Positions 48,615 to 56,506 of a stretch of 60,525 bases of DNA are shown piece by piece. The translations under genes and the position numbers were made by a program. How positions within the stretch are numbered: the first letter of the stretch is position 1; every line of letters begins with the position of its first letter. The notes under the pieces are model-generated. The model made no database searches. It was not told where the DNA came from and worked only from the letters and a program-made list of their open reading frames with translations. The stretch is from Mycolicibacterium vinylchloridicum (GTDB lineage Bacteria > Actinomycetota > Actinomycetes > Mycobacteriales > Mycobacteriaceae), in assembly GCF_013404075.1 (NCBI RefSeq), contig NZ_JACBJQ010000034.1, forward strand, positions 1 to 60,525. Reading direction: 5' to 3'.

Positions 48615-50069
48615 GTGAGCGCGATCGACCCGGACAAGCTCAGCACCTGCCTGCAGGTGCTGTCTGACGTCGAATCGTTGCCGCCCGAGCACCCCGATGC
48701 CGTCGCCGTGCGTCGGGCAACAGCGGCCATGTTCAAGTCGGTCAAGAAAGCCCGCCGCGCCGCCAAACGCGACGAGGTGTCGGCCGCCGACCGTGCCGTC
48801 ATCGCCGCCACGGCCACCGGGGCCCCCGGACGTATCGATGACGAAACCGCTGGCCTGCCCCTGGTGTCCAACGTGGTCGGGGCCAGCGCGGGAACGCTGA
48901 TCCGCTCGCGCGCCTGCTACATCTGCAAGAACCACCACACGGTGGTCGACGCGTTCTATCACCAACTCTGCCCGGACTGCGCCGCGCTGAACCGCGCGAA
49001 ACGCGACGCTCGCACCGACTTGACCGGGCGGCGGGCTCTGCTCACCGGTGGCCGCGCCAAGATCGGCATGTACATCGCGCTGCGGCTGCTCCGCGATGGC
49101 GCCCACACGACGATCACCACCCGTTTTCCGAACGACGCCGTGCGCCGCTTCGCCGCGATGCCCGACAGTGCCGACTGGCTGCACCGGCTGCGGATCGTCG
49201 GGATCGACCTGCGCGACCCCGCTCAGGTCGTCGCGCTCGCGGACACCGTGGCCGCCCAAGGCCCGCTGGACATCCTCATCAACAACGCCGCGCAGACCGT
49301 GCGCCGGGCACCCGGCTCCTACGCGGCACTGGTCGAGGCGGAGCGGTCCCCGGCGCCGGAACTCGTCGACGTGGTCACCTTCGACCGGGTGAGCGACGCC
49401 CATCCGGCAGCCCTCGCCGGCAGCCTCGCCGAGCACCAAAGTCCGCACGCTCCATCGATTCCCGGGTCGCTTCGCTCCTGCCCGCCGGTCACAGAACTCG
49501 CCCTCGTCGCCCGCAGTGCCTCTCCGGAGCGGATCGCCGCGGGCACCGCGATCGACGCGGGTGGTCTGCTGCCCGACACCGCGCCAATCAACAGCTGGAC
49601 GCAGCGCGTGGACGAGGTCGACGCGATGGAACTGCTCGAGGTTCAGCTGTGCAACCAGACCGCGCCGTTCATTCTGGTGAGCCGTCTGCGCGCCGCGATG
49701 GCCGCATCGCCCGCGCGCCGCAAGTACGTCGTGAACGTGTCTGCCATGGAGGGTCAGTTCGGCCGGGCGTACAAAGGCCCGGGGCATCCGCACACCAACA
49801 TGGCCAAGGCCGCCCTGAATATGCTCACTCGCACCAGCGCCGGTGAAATGCTCGAGAAGGACGGCATTCTCATGACCGCCGTCGACACCGGCTGGATCAC
49901 CGACGAGCGACCGCACCCAACCAAGCTGCGGCTCGCCGAAGAGGGTTTCCATGCCCCGCTCGACCTTGTCGACGGGGCCGCCCGCGTGTACGACCCGATT
50001 GTCCGGGGCGAGTTGGGCGAAGACCTGCGCGGGTGTTTCCTGAAGGACTACTCACCGAGCCCCTGGTAG
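48615..50069 (+). CDS. Short-chain dehydrogenase with N-terminal zinc-ribbon-like extension
   Basis: A 484-aa protein much longer than a normal SDR. Residues 1-90 are helical. Residues about 98-119 (A-C-Y-I-C-K-N-H-H ... L-C-P-D-C) form two C-x-x-C pairs, a probable zinc site. The SDR Rossmann fold then starts at LTGRRALLTGGRAKIGMYIALRLLRDGAHTTITTRF and has ILINNAAQTVRR and a late active site with YKGPGHPHTNMAKAAL, in which the Tyr-x-x-x-Lys pair is not of standard spacing. GTG at 48615 or 48612; TATTCT at 48603 suggests a leaderless start. Function unknown. Confidence 0.87.
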   Translation: MSAIDPDKLSTCLQVLSDVESLPPEHPDAVAVRRATAAMFKSVKKARRAAKRDEVSAADRAVIAATATGAPGRIDDETAGLPLVSNVVGASAGTLIRSRACYICKNHHTVVDAFYHQLCPDCAALNRAKRDARTDLTGRRALLTGGRAKIGMYIALRLLRDGAHTTITTRFPNDAVRRFAAMPDSADWLHRLRIVGIDLRDPAQVVALADTVAAQGPLDILINNAAQTVRRAPGSYAALVEAERSPAPELVDVVTFDRVSDAHPAALAGSLAEHQSPHAPSIPGSLRSCPPVTELALVARSASPERIAAGTAIDAGGLLPDTAPINSWTQRVDEVDAMELLEVQLCNQTAPFILVSRLRAAMAASPARRKYVVNVSAMEGQFGRAYKGPGHPHTNMAKAALNMLTRTSAGEMLEKDGILMTAVDTGWITDERPHPTKLRLAEEGFHAPLDLVDGAARVYDPIVRGELGEDLRGCFLKDYSPSPW

Positions 50070-50339
50070 CTTCCGGCGAAGCTGCAAGGCCGCGACAGTG
50101 AGCGGATTGTCCAACCGCCGGGGCAGGACGAGGCTGCGCGCGACGGTCCGGCCCAGCCGGTGGCGCAGCACCGAGGCCCCGACGAAGCCGGTGACCACGC
50201 CGAGGGCGAAGTATCGACGCGCATGGTGCTGTCGCCGCTGACGCACGACGCCCGCGACGTATCCACCCACAGCGGCCAGCGCGGCGATCGCGATCAGCAG
50301 GCAGCACAGAGCTCCTACCGGATCCACGTCTGCGATCAC
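50052..50339 (-). CDS. Small membrane protein
   Basis: A 95-aa protein with one strong membrane helix (ALCCLLIAIAALAAVGGYVAGVV), a His/Arg-rich loop and a second hydrophobic stretch (YFALGVVTGFVGASVLRH). No family recognised. It overlaps the end of the SDR gene by 18 bp on the opposite strand. The hydrophobic pattern argues for a real gene rather than a shadow, but start and function are uncertain. Confidence 0.55.
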   Translation of the reverse strand: MIADVDPVGALCCLLIAIAALAAVGGYVAGVVRQRRQHHARRYFALGVVTGFVGASVLRHRLGRTVARSLVLPRRLDNPLTVAALQLRRKLPGAR

Positions 50340-50545
50340 ACCACCCTCTGGACCAAATCTGCAGTGCCCACGAAAGGTCGTGACCGAACCGAGGACGCAG
50401 CGTTACCGTCAACGGGGAAGAGACTCCATCCGGGCCTCGTCCCAACAATGTGCGATTGACTCGTTTCGCCAGGTCATGTTGCTAGGCTCCGCATGGCAAG
50501 CAACGCCACCTGACGTCTTACGGGTTCGATTCGGAGCAGACGACT

Positions 50546-52105
50546 GTGGCAAACATTGTCATCATCAATCCCCGGTTCGAGGTGTCCTACTGGGGCCTGG
50601 AGCACGCGTTGGCGCTGCTCGGCAAGAAATGCAACGTCCCGACGGCTTGCCTGCCGCTGCTGGCCGCGTTGACCCCCGCCGAGCACCACGTGACGCTCAT
50701 CGACGAGAACGTCGAGGAGATCGACTTCGAGAAAGTCGCCCAGGCCGACATCGTCGGCCTGACCGGCATGATCGTTCAGCGCCAGCGGATGCGCGAGATC
50801 CTGGGCGAGCTCAAAGCCCGTGGCGTCTTCGTCGTCGTCGGCGGTCCGTGGGTCAGTGTGCAGGAGGACTACTTCGACGGCCTGGCCGACGCCATCTTCG
50901 TCGGCGAAGCCGAGACCACCTGGCCGCAGTTCCTCGACGACTGGGCGCACGGCCGGCACCAGTACCGCTACGAGCAGGCCGACCGCACCGACATGACACA
51001 GGTCCCGGTGCCCCGCTACGACCTGCTCAAGACCAAGAACTACGTCTTCGGCAGCATCCAGTTCAGCCGCGGCTGTCCGTTCCAGTGCGAGTTCTGCGAC
51101 ATCATCGTCACGTTCGGCCGCAAGCCCAGGTTGAAGACCAGTGCTCAGGTGATCGCCGAACTGGAGGCCATGCGCAAAGCGGGCCTGTCGATCGGGTTCA
51201 TCGTCGATGACAACCTGATCGGGAACAAAGCCGCCGTGAAGGTGCTGCTGGCCGATGTCCACGAGTGGCAGGAGCGCGAAGGATATCCGCTGCAGTTCTT
51301 CACCGAGGCGTCACTGAACCTCGCCGAAGACGACGAGTTGATGGAGTTGATGGTCGCCGCCAACATCACGGTGGTTTTCATCGGCATCGAGAGCCCGAAC
51401 GAAGACTCGCTGAAAGAGGCGAAGAAGTACCAGAACGTGAAGAAGGGCGGCACGATCGTCGACCGCGTCCGCAAGGTGCAGGACTCCGGGCTGGAAGTCT
51501 GGTGCGGAATGATCGTCGGCTTCGACAACGACGATGCCCGAATCTTCAAGGAACAAGCCGAATTCATCAACCAGACCGACATCATGCACGCGATGGTCGG
51601 CATGCTCGCGGCCATCCCGAAGACGCCGTTGCATGCGCGCCTGAAGAACGAGGGCCGACTCGATCTCGACGACGAACAGACCTTCGGCACCAATGTGATT
51701 CCACTGAACATGAGCCGAGATGAGTTGCGCGACGGCTACATCGCCCTGATGCGCGACCTGTACGATCCCGATTCGTACTTCGAGCGTCTCGAAAATCTCT
51801 ATCTCACACGCGAATTCGACTTCGGGCGGGCCCGCAATGCGTACCTGCGCGAGCATCCGTGGCGCCGCAGAAAAGCGCAATTGCTAGACGGCGGACGGGC
51901 TTTCGGCCTGTTTGTGCTGCTGATGAAGAACGTGCCGGATCCACACCTGCGGCAGGTCTACCGGCGTCGGATGTGGAAGATGCTTCGGAGCCGGCCGGAT
52001 CCGGGCGTCCTGTTCGTCAGCGTGGTCAAGTGCGCGACGCACTACCACCACTACACGATGTCGCGGGAGATGTCCGAGCGCCGAACGCTGGTCAATACCT
52101 TCTAG
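50546..52105 (+). CDS. B12-binding radical SAM protein, HpnP-like (DUF4070)
   Basis: A 519-aa radical SAM enzyme. The N-terminal B12-binding domain (1-140) includes IVIINPRFEVSYWGLEHALALLGKKCNVPTACLPLLAALTPAEHHVTLIDEN. The radical SAM core has C-P-F-Q-C-E-F-C (C-x3-C-x2-C) near residue 178, and a DUF4070-type C-terminus starts with TNVIPLNMSRDEL. This architecture and the WGLEHALALLGKK-type start are those of hopanoid 2-methylase HpnP and relatives, cobalamin-dependent C-methylases. The start is GTG at 50546. No squalene-hopene cyclase is in the window, so the substrate is open. Its stop overlaps the convergent ANTAR gene. Confidence 0.9.
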   Translation: MANIVIINPRFEVSYWGLEHALALLGKKCNVPTACLPLLAALTPAEHHVTLIDENVEEIDFEKVAQADIVGLTGMIVQRQRMREILGELKARGVFVVVGGPWVSVQEDYFDGLADAIFVGEAETTWPQFLDDWAHGRHQYRYEQADRTDMTQVPVPRYDLLKTKNYVFGSIQFSRGCPFQCEFCDIIVTFGRKPRLKTSAQVIAELEAMRKAGLSIGFIVDDNLIGNKAAVKVLLADVHEWQEREGYPLQFFTEASLNLAEDDELMELMVAANITVVFIGIESPNEDSLKEAKKYQNVKKGGTIVDRVRKVQDSGLEVWCGMIVGFDNDDARIFKEQAEFINQTDIMHAMVGMLAAIPKTPLHARLKNEGRLDLDDEQTFGTNVIPLNMSRDELRDGYIALMRDLYDPDSYFERLENLYLTREFDFGRARNAYLREHPWRRRKAQLLDGGRAFGLFVLLMKNVPDPHLRQVYRRRMWKMLRSRPDPGVLFVSVVKCATHYHHYTMSREMSERRTLVNTF

Positions 52106-52929
52106 TTCTGCTCGCCGTTGCTGCCGGTGACCTTGTCCAGGAAATCCACGGCGAGAACGCGAACGGGCACGTTCGTCGCCTGACTCTGCACGCGCAACAC
52201 ATCGAACGCCTCGTCGGCGTCGATGCCGCGCATCGCCATCAGCACACCCTTGGCCTGCTCGATCGGTGCCCTGGTCTGCAGCACCCGCTGGATGGACTCC
52301 GCGGTGTCGTGCGCGGATTTGAACCGCGCGAAATCTCCGATCGCCCGGGACACCGCGGTGGTCAGCAGGTCGAGGATCTCGGCGTCCAGGCTGTCGAAGG
52401 CGTGAAAGTCCCGCCCGTACAGATTGAACGCCCCGAGCGTCTGCTCGTCGGTGAACAGCGGCGCGGCCAGGAAGCTGTTGACGCCCTCCGCGCGTGCGGC
52501 CGCGGCGAACGCCGGCCAACGCTGCATCGCTTCTTCGGACCCGAGCAACACGATGCTGCGGGTGCGCGCGGCGTGCAGGCACGGCCCGTCGCCGGCCGCG
52601 TACTGGTCGCTGTCGATACGCAGGGTGCGCTCGTCGGTGTGCACCGCGGTGTACGTCAGGCCGCCGAGGTCGATCGTGATGCCCGTGTAGTCGGCGCCGT
52701 CGATGGCCTCGTGCGCGATACCCGCGACGTGCTGCAACAAGGTCAACAGGTCGTCTTCGTCGGCGACGCTGCGGCCGGCGTCGACCAGCATCCGGCCCAG
52801 TGCTGCCGGGGAGATGGTCTTGCGGATCGCGGCGTCGACGACGATCTCGGCCGCCTGTTCGGTTTCGGCTCCATCCAGGACCTCGGTCGGGATGGAGTCT
52901 TCGACGCGTCGGTCGCTGGTGTCGTCCAT
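52102..52929 (-). CDS. GAF-ANTAR transcription antiterminator
   Basis: A 275-aa regulator. A GAF domain (about residues 40-195) contains VAGIAHEAIDGADYTGITIDLGGLTYTAVHTDERTLRIDSDQYAAGDGPCLHAARTR. The C-terminal ANTAR domain (about 205-265) reads ESIQRVLQTRAPIEQAKGVLMAMRGIDADEAFDVLRVQSQATNVPVRVLAVDFL. ANTAR binds paired RNA stem-loops to prevent termination, and the GAF domain senses a ligand or redox state. The start is ATG at 52929. It converges with the radical SAM gene (4-bp overlap). No stem-loop pair was found nearby, so the target is elsewhere. Confidence 0.93.
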   Translation of the reverse strand: MDDTSDRRVEDSIPTEVLDGAETEQAAEIVVDAAIRKTISPAALGRMLVDAGRSVADEDDLLTLLQHVAGIAHEAIDGADYTGITIDLGGLTYTAVHTDERTLRIDSDQYAAGDGPCLHAARTRSIVLLGSEEAMQRWPAFAAAARAEGVNSFLAAPLFTDEQTLGAFNLYGRDFHAFDSLDAEILDLLTTAVSRAIGDFARFKSAHDTAESIQRVLQTRAPIEQAKGVLMAMRGIDADEAFDVLRVQSQATNVPVRVLAVDFLDKVTGSNGEQN

Positions 52930-52976
52930 GACCTTGAGTGTCCCACCGCTGGGCCATTTGGGTAGTAATTGGGCCG

Positions 52977-54371
52977 TCAGGGCAGCACAGTATGCATCAG
53001 CATCACGTTGTAGGCCGACCACAGCGAGAGGTTGTAGTACAACTCCCGGCCCGTCGACCACGGGTGCAGGAACGGCGCGTAGATGCCGCCCGGGATCTGC
53101 ATGGAGGACACCAGCATCTGCTCGGGGCCCCACGGCCCTTGCGGCGCCGGCGCGGTGCGCATCACCACGTCGTTGTTGCCGTTGCAGTACAGCACCAGGT
53201 ATTGCTTCAGATAGGTGTTGAACTGGGCCGACATCTCTCCGACCGGACCCGGGATCACCGGAGTCGCCGCTGCCGGGCTACCGGCCACCCACGAGTTGGT
53301 GTCGGCGTTCCAGTACTCGTACGTCGCCAGGTCCGGGATGGTGGCCGGGTTCACCCGTGCCACGTAGGCCGATCCGCCGCGCCCGTTGGGCGTTCCGAAC
53401 GAGTAGATGTACGGGTCACCCGGGCCGGGCTTGAGGAACGCGCCCATCTGGAACTTCTCGTTGCCGTTGGTCGGCTGGCGGACGGTGTTGGGGTAGACAC
53501 CCCAGGTCTCACCGTTGTCGGATGACACCGCGACGGCCGAGTAGTTCGTCGTCCACGCGCCGTAGTTGTCCCAGCTCTTGATGGACATGAAGTTCATGAA
53601 CTGTTGCGACCCGACGGCGACACCGGAGGTCGGGATGATGCCCGTCTCCTCCGGCGCGCGGTTGATGCTGTTGACGACCTGCTTGGCGATACCGGGCCGC
53701 CACACCGGCGAGCCGGAGTACTTGTTGCCGACGGCGCCGTCGGGCACCGCGACGGTGTTGGCCAGCGAGCCGTCGGTACTGCGCATCAGCACGTTGTAGC
53801 GCCACTGCTTGCCAGGGATCTGACAGAAACCGTTCGTATCGCCGAACGCCATCAGAACCTGGCGGTGCGCGGGATCGCCGTTGTCCCACATGATTCCGAG
53901 GTCGGTGCCGGTGATCGCGAATTTCTGGATGGTCTGGTTCGGGCTGTCCGGGCCGGTCACCCAGCCGACGACCGAGGTACCTGCCGGCGCGGTCGACGGT
54001 GCCGGCGTCGCCGCGGCCGGTGCCGGTTGCGGCTGGGCGGGTGCGGGTTTGGGCGACGGAGCGACCGCGGCCTGCTTCTGCACCTGCCCCGCGTTCGGGA
54101 TGAACGCATTGATAAGCATCTTGCCCAACGCCGGCAGTGGCGCTTGGTCATTCGCCCCGGCGGGCTTGTGCCCGATCGGGCGGTCGAAGGGCGCGATCGC
54201 CGATGGCTGTGGAATCTGGAACGCCTGGTTCGCTGCGGGTTGCGCTGCGGCAGAAGCGCCCTCGCACGGGTCGGCATTGGCCACCGGGGGCGTGACGCCT
54301 GTCGATGCGCACAGTCCGACGACAAGCGCCGAGGCCAGTGACAACGAAGGAATGCGGGGGCGCGGCGACAC
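52977..54371 (-). CDS. Secreted DUF4185 protein with Pro/Ala-rich linker
   Basis: A 464-aa exported protein. A signal peptide (SLSLASALVVGLCASTGVTPPVANA) is followed by a linker rich in Pro and Ala (residues about 100-130, PKPAPAQPQPAPAAATPAPS). The DUF4185 domain follows, a beta-propeller-like fold: VTGPDSPNQTIQKFAITGTDLGIMWDNG, VLMAFGDTNGFC, SSDNGETWGVYPNTVRQP and PWGPEQMLVSS. Family members in mycobacteria are secreted proteins of unknown function, possibly glycan-binding. The start is GTG at 54371 with GAAAGG upstream. Standing alone on the minus strand. Confidence 0.88.
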   Translation of the reverse strand: MSPRPRIPSLSLASALVVGLCASTGVTPPVANADPCEGASAAAQPAANQAFQIPQPSAIAPFDRPIGHKPAGANDQAPLPALGKMLINAFIPNAGQVQKQAAVAPSPKPAPAQPQPAPAAATPAPSTAPAGTSVVGWVTGPDSPNQTIQKFAITGTDLGIMWDNGDPAHRQVLMAFGDTNGFCQIPGKQWRYNVLMRSTDGSLANTVAVPDGAVGNKYSGSPVWRPGIAKQVVNSINRAPEETGIIPTSGVAVGSQQFMNFMSIKSWDNYGAWTTNYSAVAVSSDNGETWGVYPNTVRQPTNGNEKFQMGAFLKPGPGDPYIYSFGTPNGRGGSAYVARVNPATIPDLATYEYWNADTNSWVAGSPAAATPVIPGPVGEMSAQFNTYLKQYLVLYCNGNNDVVMRTAPAPQGPWGPEQMLVSSMQIPGGIYAPFLHPWSTGRELYYNLSLWSAYNVMLMHTVLP

Positions 54372-54544
54372 GACACACCTTTCGGGGCGGGACGTCGCTG
54401 TGACGTCTGTTATCCCATGTGACGATAGGGAGCCGTGAGTCCCTTGTGACCGGTCCTGTATCGATAGGTATCCATCCGTGACCGTGTCGCAACCTGGGAG
54501 GCCCCAGGTGGGCTACTGTGCGCATGACACCCAGAGGGGGACCC

Positions 54545-55018
54545 ATGAGACGTGGAGCGTGTGCGATAGCGGCCGTTGCCGTGGTGATCGGGATTGCCGG
54601 CACGGCCTGCAGTAACTCTGACTCCAAATCGGGCACCGGCTCGGCGTCGCCGGCCAGCAGTGCGGCCCCGGTCGCGACCGACAAGCTTCCAGGCCTGGTG
54701 CCGACACCGGCCAACAGCCAGGAGACCAAGGGGCCGAACAACATCGCCGACGGCGGGATCCACCTGTTCTTCAAGGTCGACGGACCGCCGAATGATGTGA
54801 TGACGGCCTACAAGGCGGCACTGCAGGACAAGGGCTGGTCGGTGACCACGATGGTCACCTCGGGCGGCGATGGCGGAGGGGGCGCCACCTACACCGGAAC
54901 CAAAGACAGCGCCTACGGCGTGTTCGACGGGGGCGGCTACAACACCAACACCTTCCTCGACGTCTGTGTCTGGCCGGCCAAGCCCGAGAATCCCACCTGC
55001 AGCCGCGGAGATCGATGA
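54545..55018 (+). CDS. Small putative lipoprotein
   Basis: A 157-aa exported protein. MRRGACAIAAVAVVIGIAGTACSNSDSKSG is a lipoprotein-type signal with G-T-A-C as lipobox, then a Ser/Ala-rich linker. A compact domain with FKVDGPPNDVMTAYKAALQDKGWSVTTMVTSGGDGGGGATYTGTKDSAYGVFDGGG follows. ATG at 54545 has GGGGG 5 nt upstream, which favours it over the earlier GTG at 54518. The domain is shared by mycobacterial lipoproteins of unknown function. It converges with the reverse transcriptase gene. Confidence 0.85.
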   Translation: MRRGACAIAAVAVVIGIAGTACSNSDSKSGTGSASPASSAAPVATDKLPGLVPTPANSQETKGPNNIADGGIHLFFKVDGPPNDVMTAYKAALQDKGWSVTTMVTSGGDGGGGATYTGTKDSAYGVFDGGGYNTNTFLDVCVWPAKPENPTCSRGDR

Positions 55019-55050
55019 CAGGGCCTCGACGCGCAAGCGAGGGCGCGGGG

Positions 55051-55092
55051 AAAAACGAAAAAATGAAGGACTGAAAGCCACAGCCTCTGTGG
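55051..55092 (-). terminator. Hairpin plus T-tracts downstream of the RT operon
   Basis: On the minus strand, 79 bp after the reverse transcriptase stop, CCACAG-AGG-CTGTGG (55092-55078) forms a small hairpin. It is followed by TTTCAGTCC and then two T-runs (TTTTTT and TTTTT, 55067-55050). This is the most AT-rich spot in the region and may terminate the RT operon transcript, or be the end of a small RNA made from the same region. Confidence 0.5.
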
Positions 55093-55171
55093 TCCCTCGA
55101 GAAAGCCGCACCAGGCGGGGTCCGCGCACTCATAGGCATTGAATCGCATGCCGGTGCTCATGGCAAGGTCT

Positions 55172-56506
55172 TCACCGTTCGTTGCGCAGCTTTACCAACG
55201 ACACCAAGCCCATCTCGCCTCGTAGTGCCGCCGGGGACACCACCCGAAAGCCCAGTACTCCCGGCCGCCCCGTGGCGGCCTGTACTATCTTGCGAGCGAT
55301 GCGAAAGTCCAAGTCTTTCAACGTCCCTCGATCTGTTGTGCTGTCGAGCAAGGATGGCAGGCCGGCAACCGCAAAGGGGCTCGTCACATCCAGCATCACA
55401 TTTGTGGCGGCGACGAGCTGACGAGCTCGCTCGGTGGGCGGCAGCCGACGGAGTCCGGCCGCAACCCCGTCGATTCGGGTGGCAACCCGCGCGACGAAGC
55501 GGCGCAGCCGGTGGGGGCCTACGGCCAGGGTGCCGGCGTGACTGACCGAGAGACCAAGTGAGTCGATGCGCCCGCGCCCACGATAGGCGGGATCGTCGGC
55601 GCACGTCTGACCCGTCGCGCTCAGCGCGGTCCGCAGTTCCTTCGTGAGCTTGCGTTTGACGCCCAGTTCATCGAGCAACGCGTCGATTCGCGCGTCCGCC
55701 TCGTGCAGTGCGGTCAGATCCGGGTGGGCGATCAGGAAGTCGTCGTTGTACCGGGCATAGAAAATGCCGTCGATGTCCAAGATCGCCTTGTCCATCGGTA
55801 CGACGGCGAGGTCTGCGAGCATCGGGACGAGCGGGGTCCCCATGGCCACGCCATGTACCCGGGTGAATTGCGCGCCGTCCTGGTCGCGAACGACCGGGCG
55901 GGCCAGTCGGATAATGAGATCCCAAACATGTTGCGATACATTTCCATTCGAGCTACCAAGCCCCACCACCTCGCGCAGGATCGGCCACAGTGCGGCGTCG
56001 GGGCCGACCGGAAGATTATCGCCGTAGTGTTCGAAATCGGATTGCAGAACGTAAAGCGGCGGCCCCTTGTCGCCCACTTTCGTGCGGTGGGCACGGACAA
56101 AAGCGGCGAGGGATCGCATCGCTGTCACGTTGGTCTTGCCGGGTAGATAGGAGTAGACACCGGGAAGGCCGTAGCAGCAGGCATTGTGCGAGATGAGTTG
56201 GAACAGTGCTGATCCGACGACGTGGTCGGTGAACGTCGGCATGTGTGCGGCGCGCTGTTTCCCTTTACTGTCGAGGATCCACAGATCCACTGGCTGAGGC
56301 CGATATTCGTCGTTCGCCACGCTGCGGGCGATCACCCGGGAGAGCGTTCGCCGGTTGGTGGCTGTGTCGAAGTAGGTCACACCGTTGTCGTCGACCTCGC
56401 TGAACGTCATCCCGCGCTGTCGCTTCTTCGTGAAGATCCGGAGGATGGTGTCTTCGTATGTCTTCGGGTCGGCCAGGTGCCGTTCGATGTCTACGGGATC
56501 AGCCAT
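55172..56506 (-). CDS. Reverse transcriptase (non-intron, unclassified group)
   Basis: A 444-aa RNA-directed DNA polymerase. Fingers: R-P-Q-P...K-G-K-Q-R-A-A-H-M-P and D-H-V-V-G-S-A-L at 69-101. Motif A: Q-S-D-F-E-H-Y at 155-161, catalytic D157. Motif B: G-V-A-M-G-T-P-L-V-P-M-L-A-D at 219-232. Motif C: Y-N-D-D at 253-256. Then L-G-L-S-V-S-H at 317-323. All three catalytic Asp are present. There is no maturase, endonuclease or primase domain, and the 444-aa size with a ~120-aa C-terminal helical part fits the stand-alone unknown-group/defence RTs. The ATG overlaps the stop of the membrane-protein gene by 8 bp. Subclass not determinable here. Confidence 0.92.
   Translation of the reverse strand: MADPVDIERHLADPKTYEDTILRIFTKKRQRGMTFSEVDDNGVTYFDTATNRRTLSRVIARSVANDEYRPQPVDLWILDSKGKQRAAHMPTFTDHVVGSALFQLISHNACCYGLPGVYSYLPGKTNVTAMRSLAAFVRAHRTKVGDKGPPLYVLQSDFEHYGDNLPVGPDAALWPILREVVGLGSSNGNVSQHVWDLIIRLARPVVRDQDGAQFTRVHGVAMGTPLVPMLADLAVVPMDKAILDIDGIFYARYNDDFLIAHPDLTALHEADARIDALLDELGVKRKLTKELRTALSATGQTCADDPAYRGRGRIDSLGLSVSHAGTLAVGPHRLRRFVARVATRIDGVAAGLRRLPPTERARQLVAATNVMLDVTSPFAVAGLPSLLDSTTDRGTLKDLDFRIARKIVQAATGRPGVLGFRVVSPAALRGEMGLVSLVKLRNER

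Noticed and set aside
50456..50488. Sigma-A promoter TTGACT...TAGGCT before the radical SAM gene
   Set aside because: The spacer is 21 bp, too long for a convincing promoter.
50340..50545. Cobalamin riboswitch upstream of the B12 radical SAM gene
   Set aside because: GCCACC and GGGGAAG words occur, but the conserved B12-box GCCACTG and the surrounding core are not present in order.
54937..55161. 74-codon minus-strand frame (MSTGMRFNAYECADPAWCG...) after the RT gene
   Set aside because: It overlaps the lipoprotein gene and the hairpin/T-tract. The second half is an Arg/Ser-rich shadow, and no ribosome site or motif supports it.
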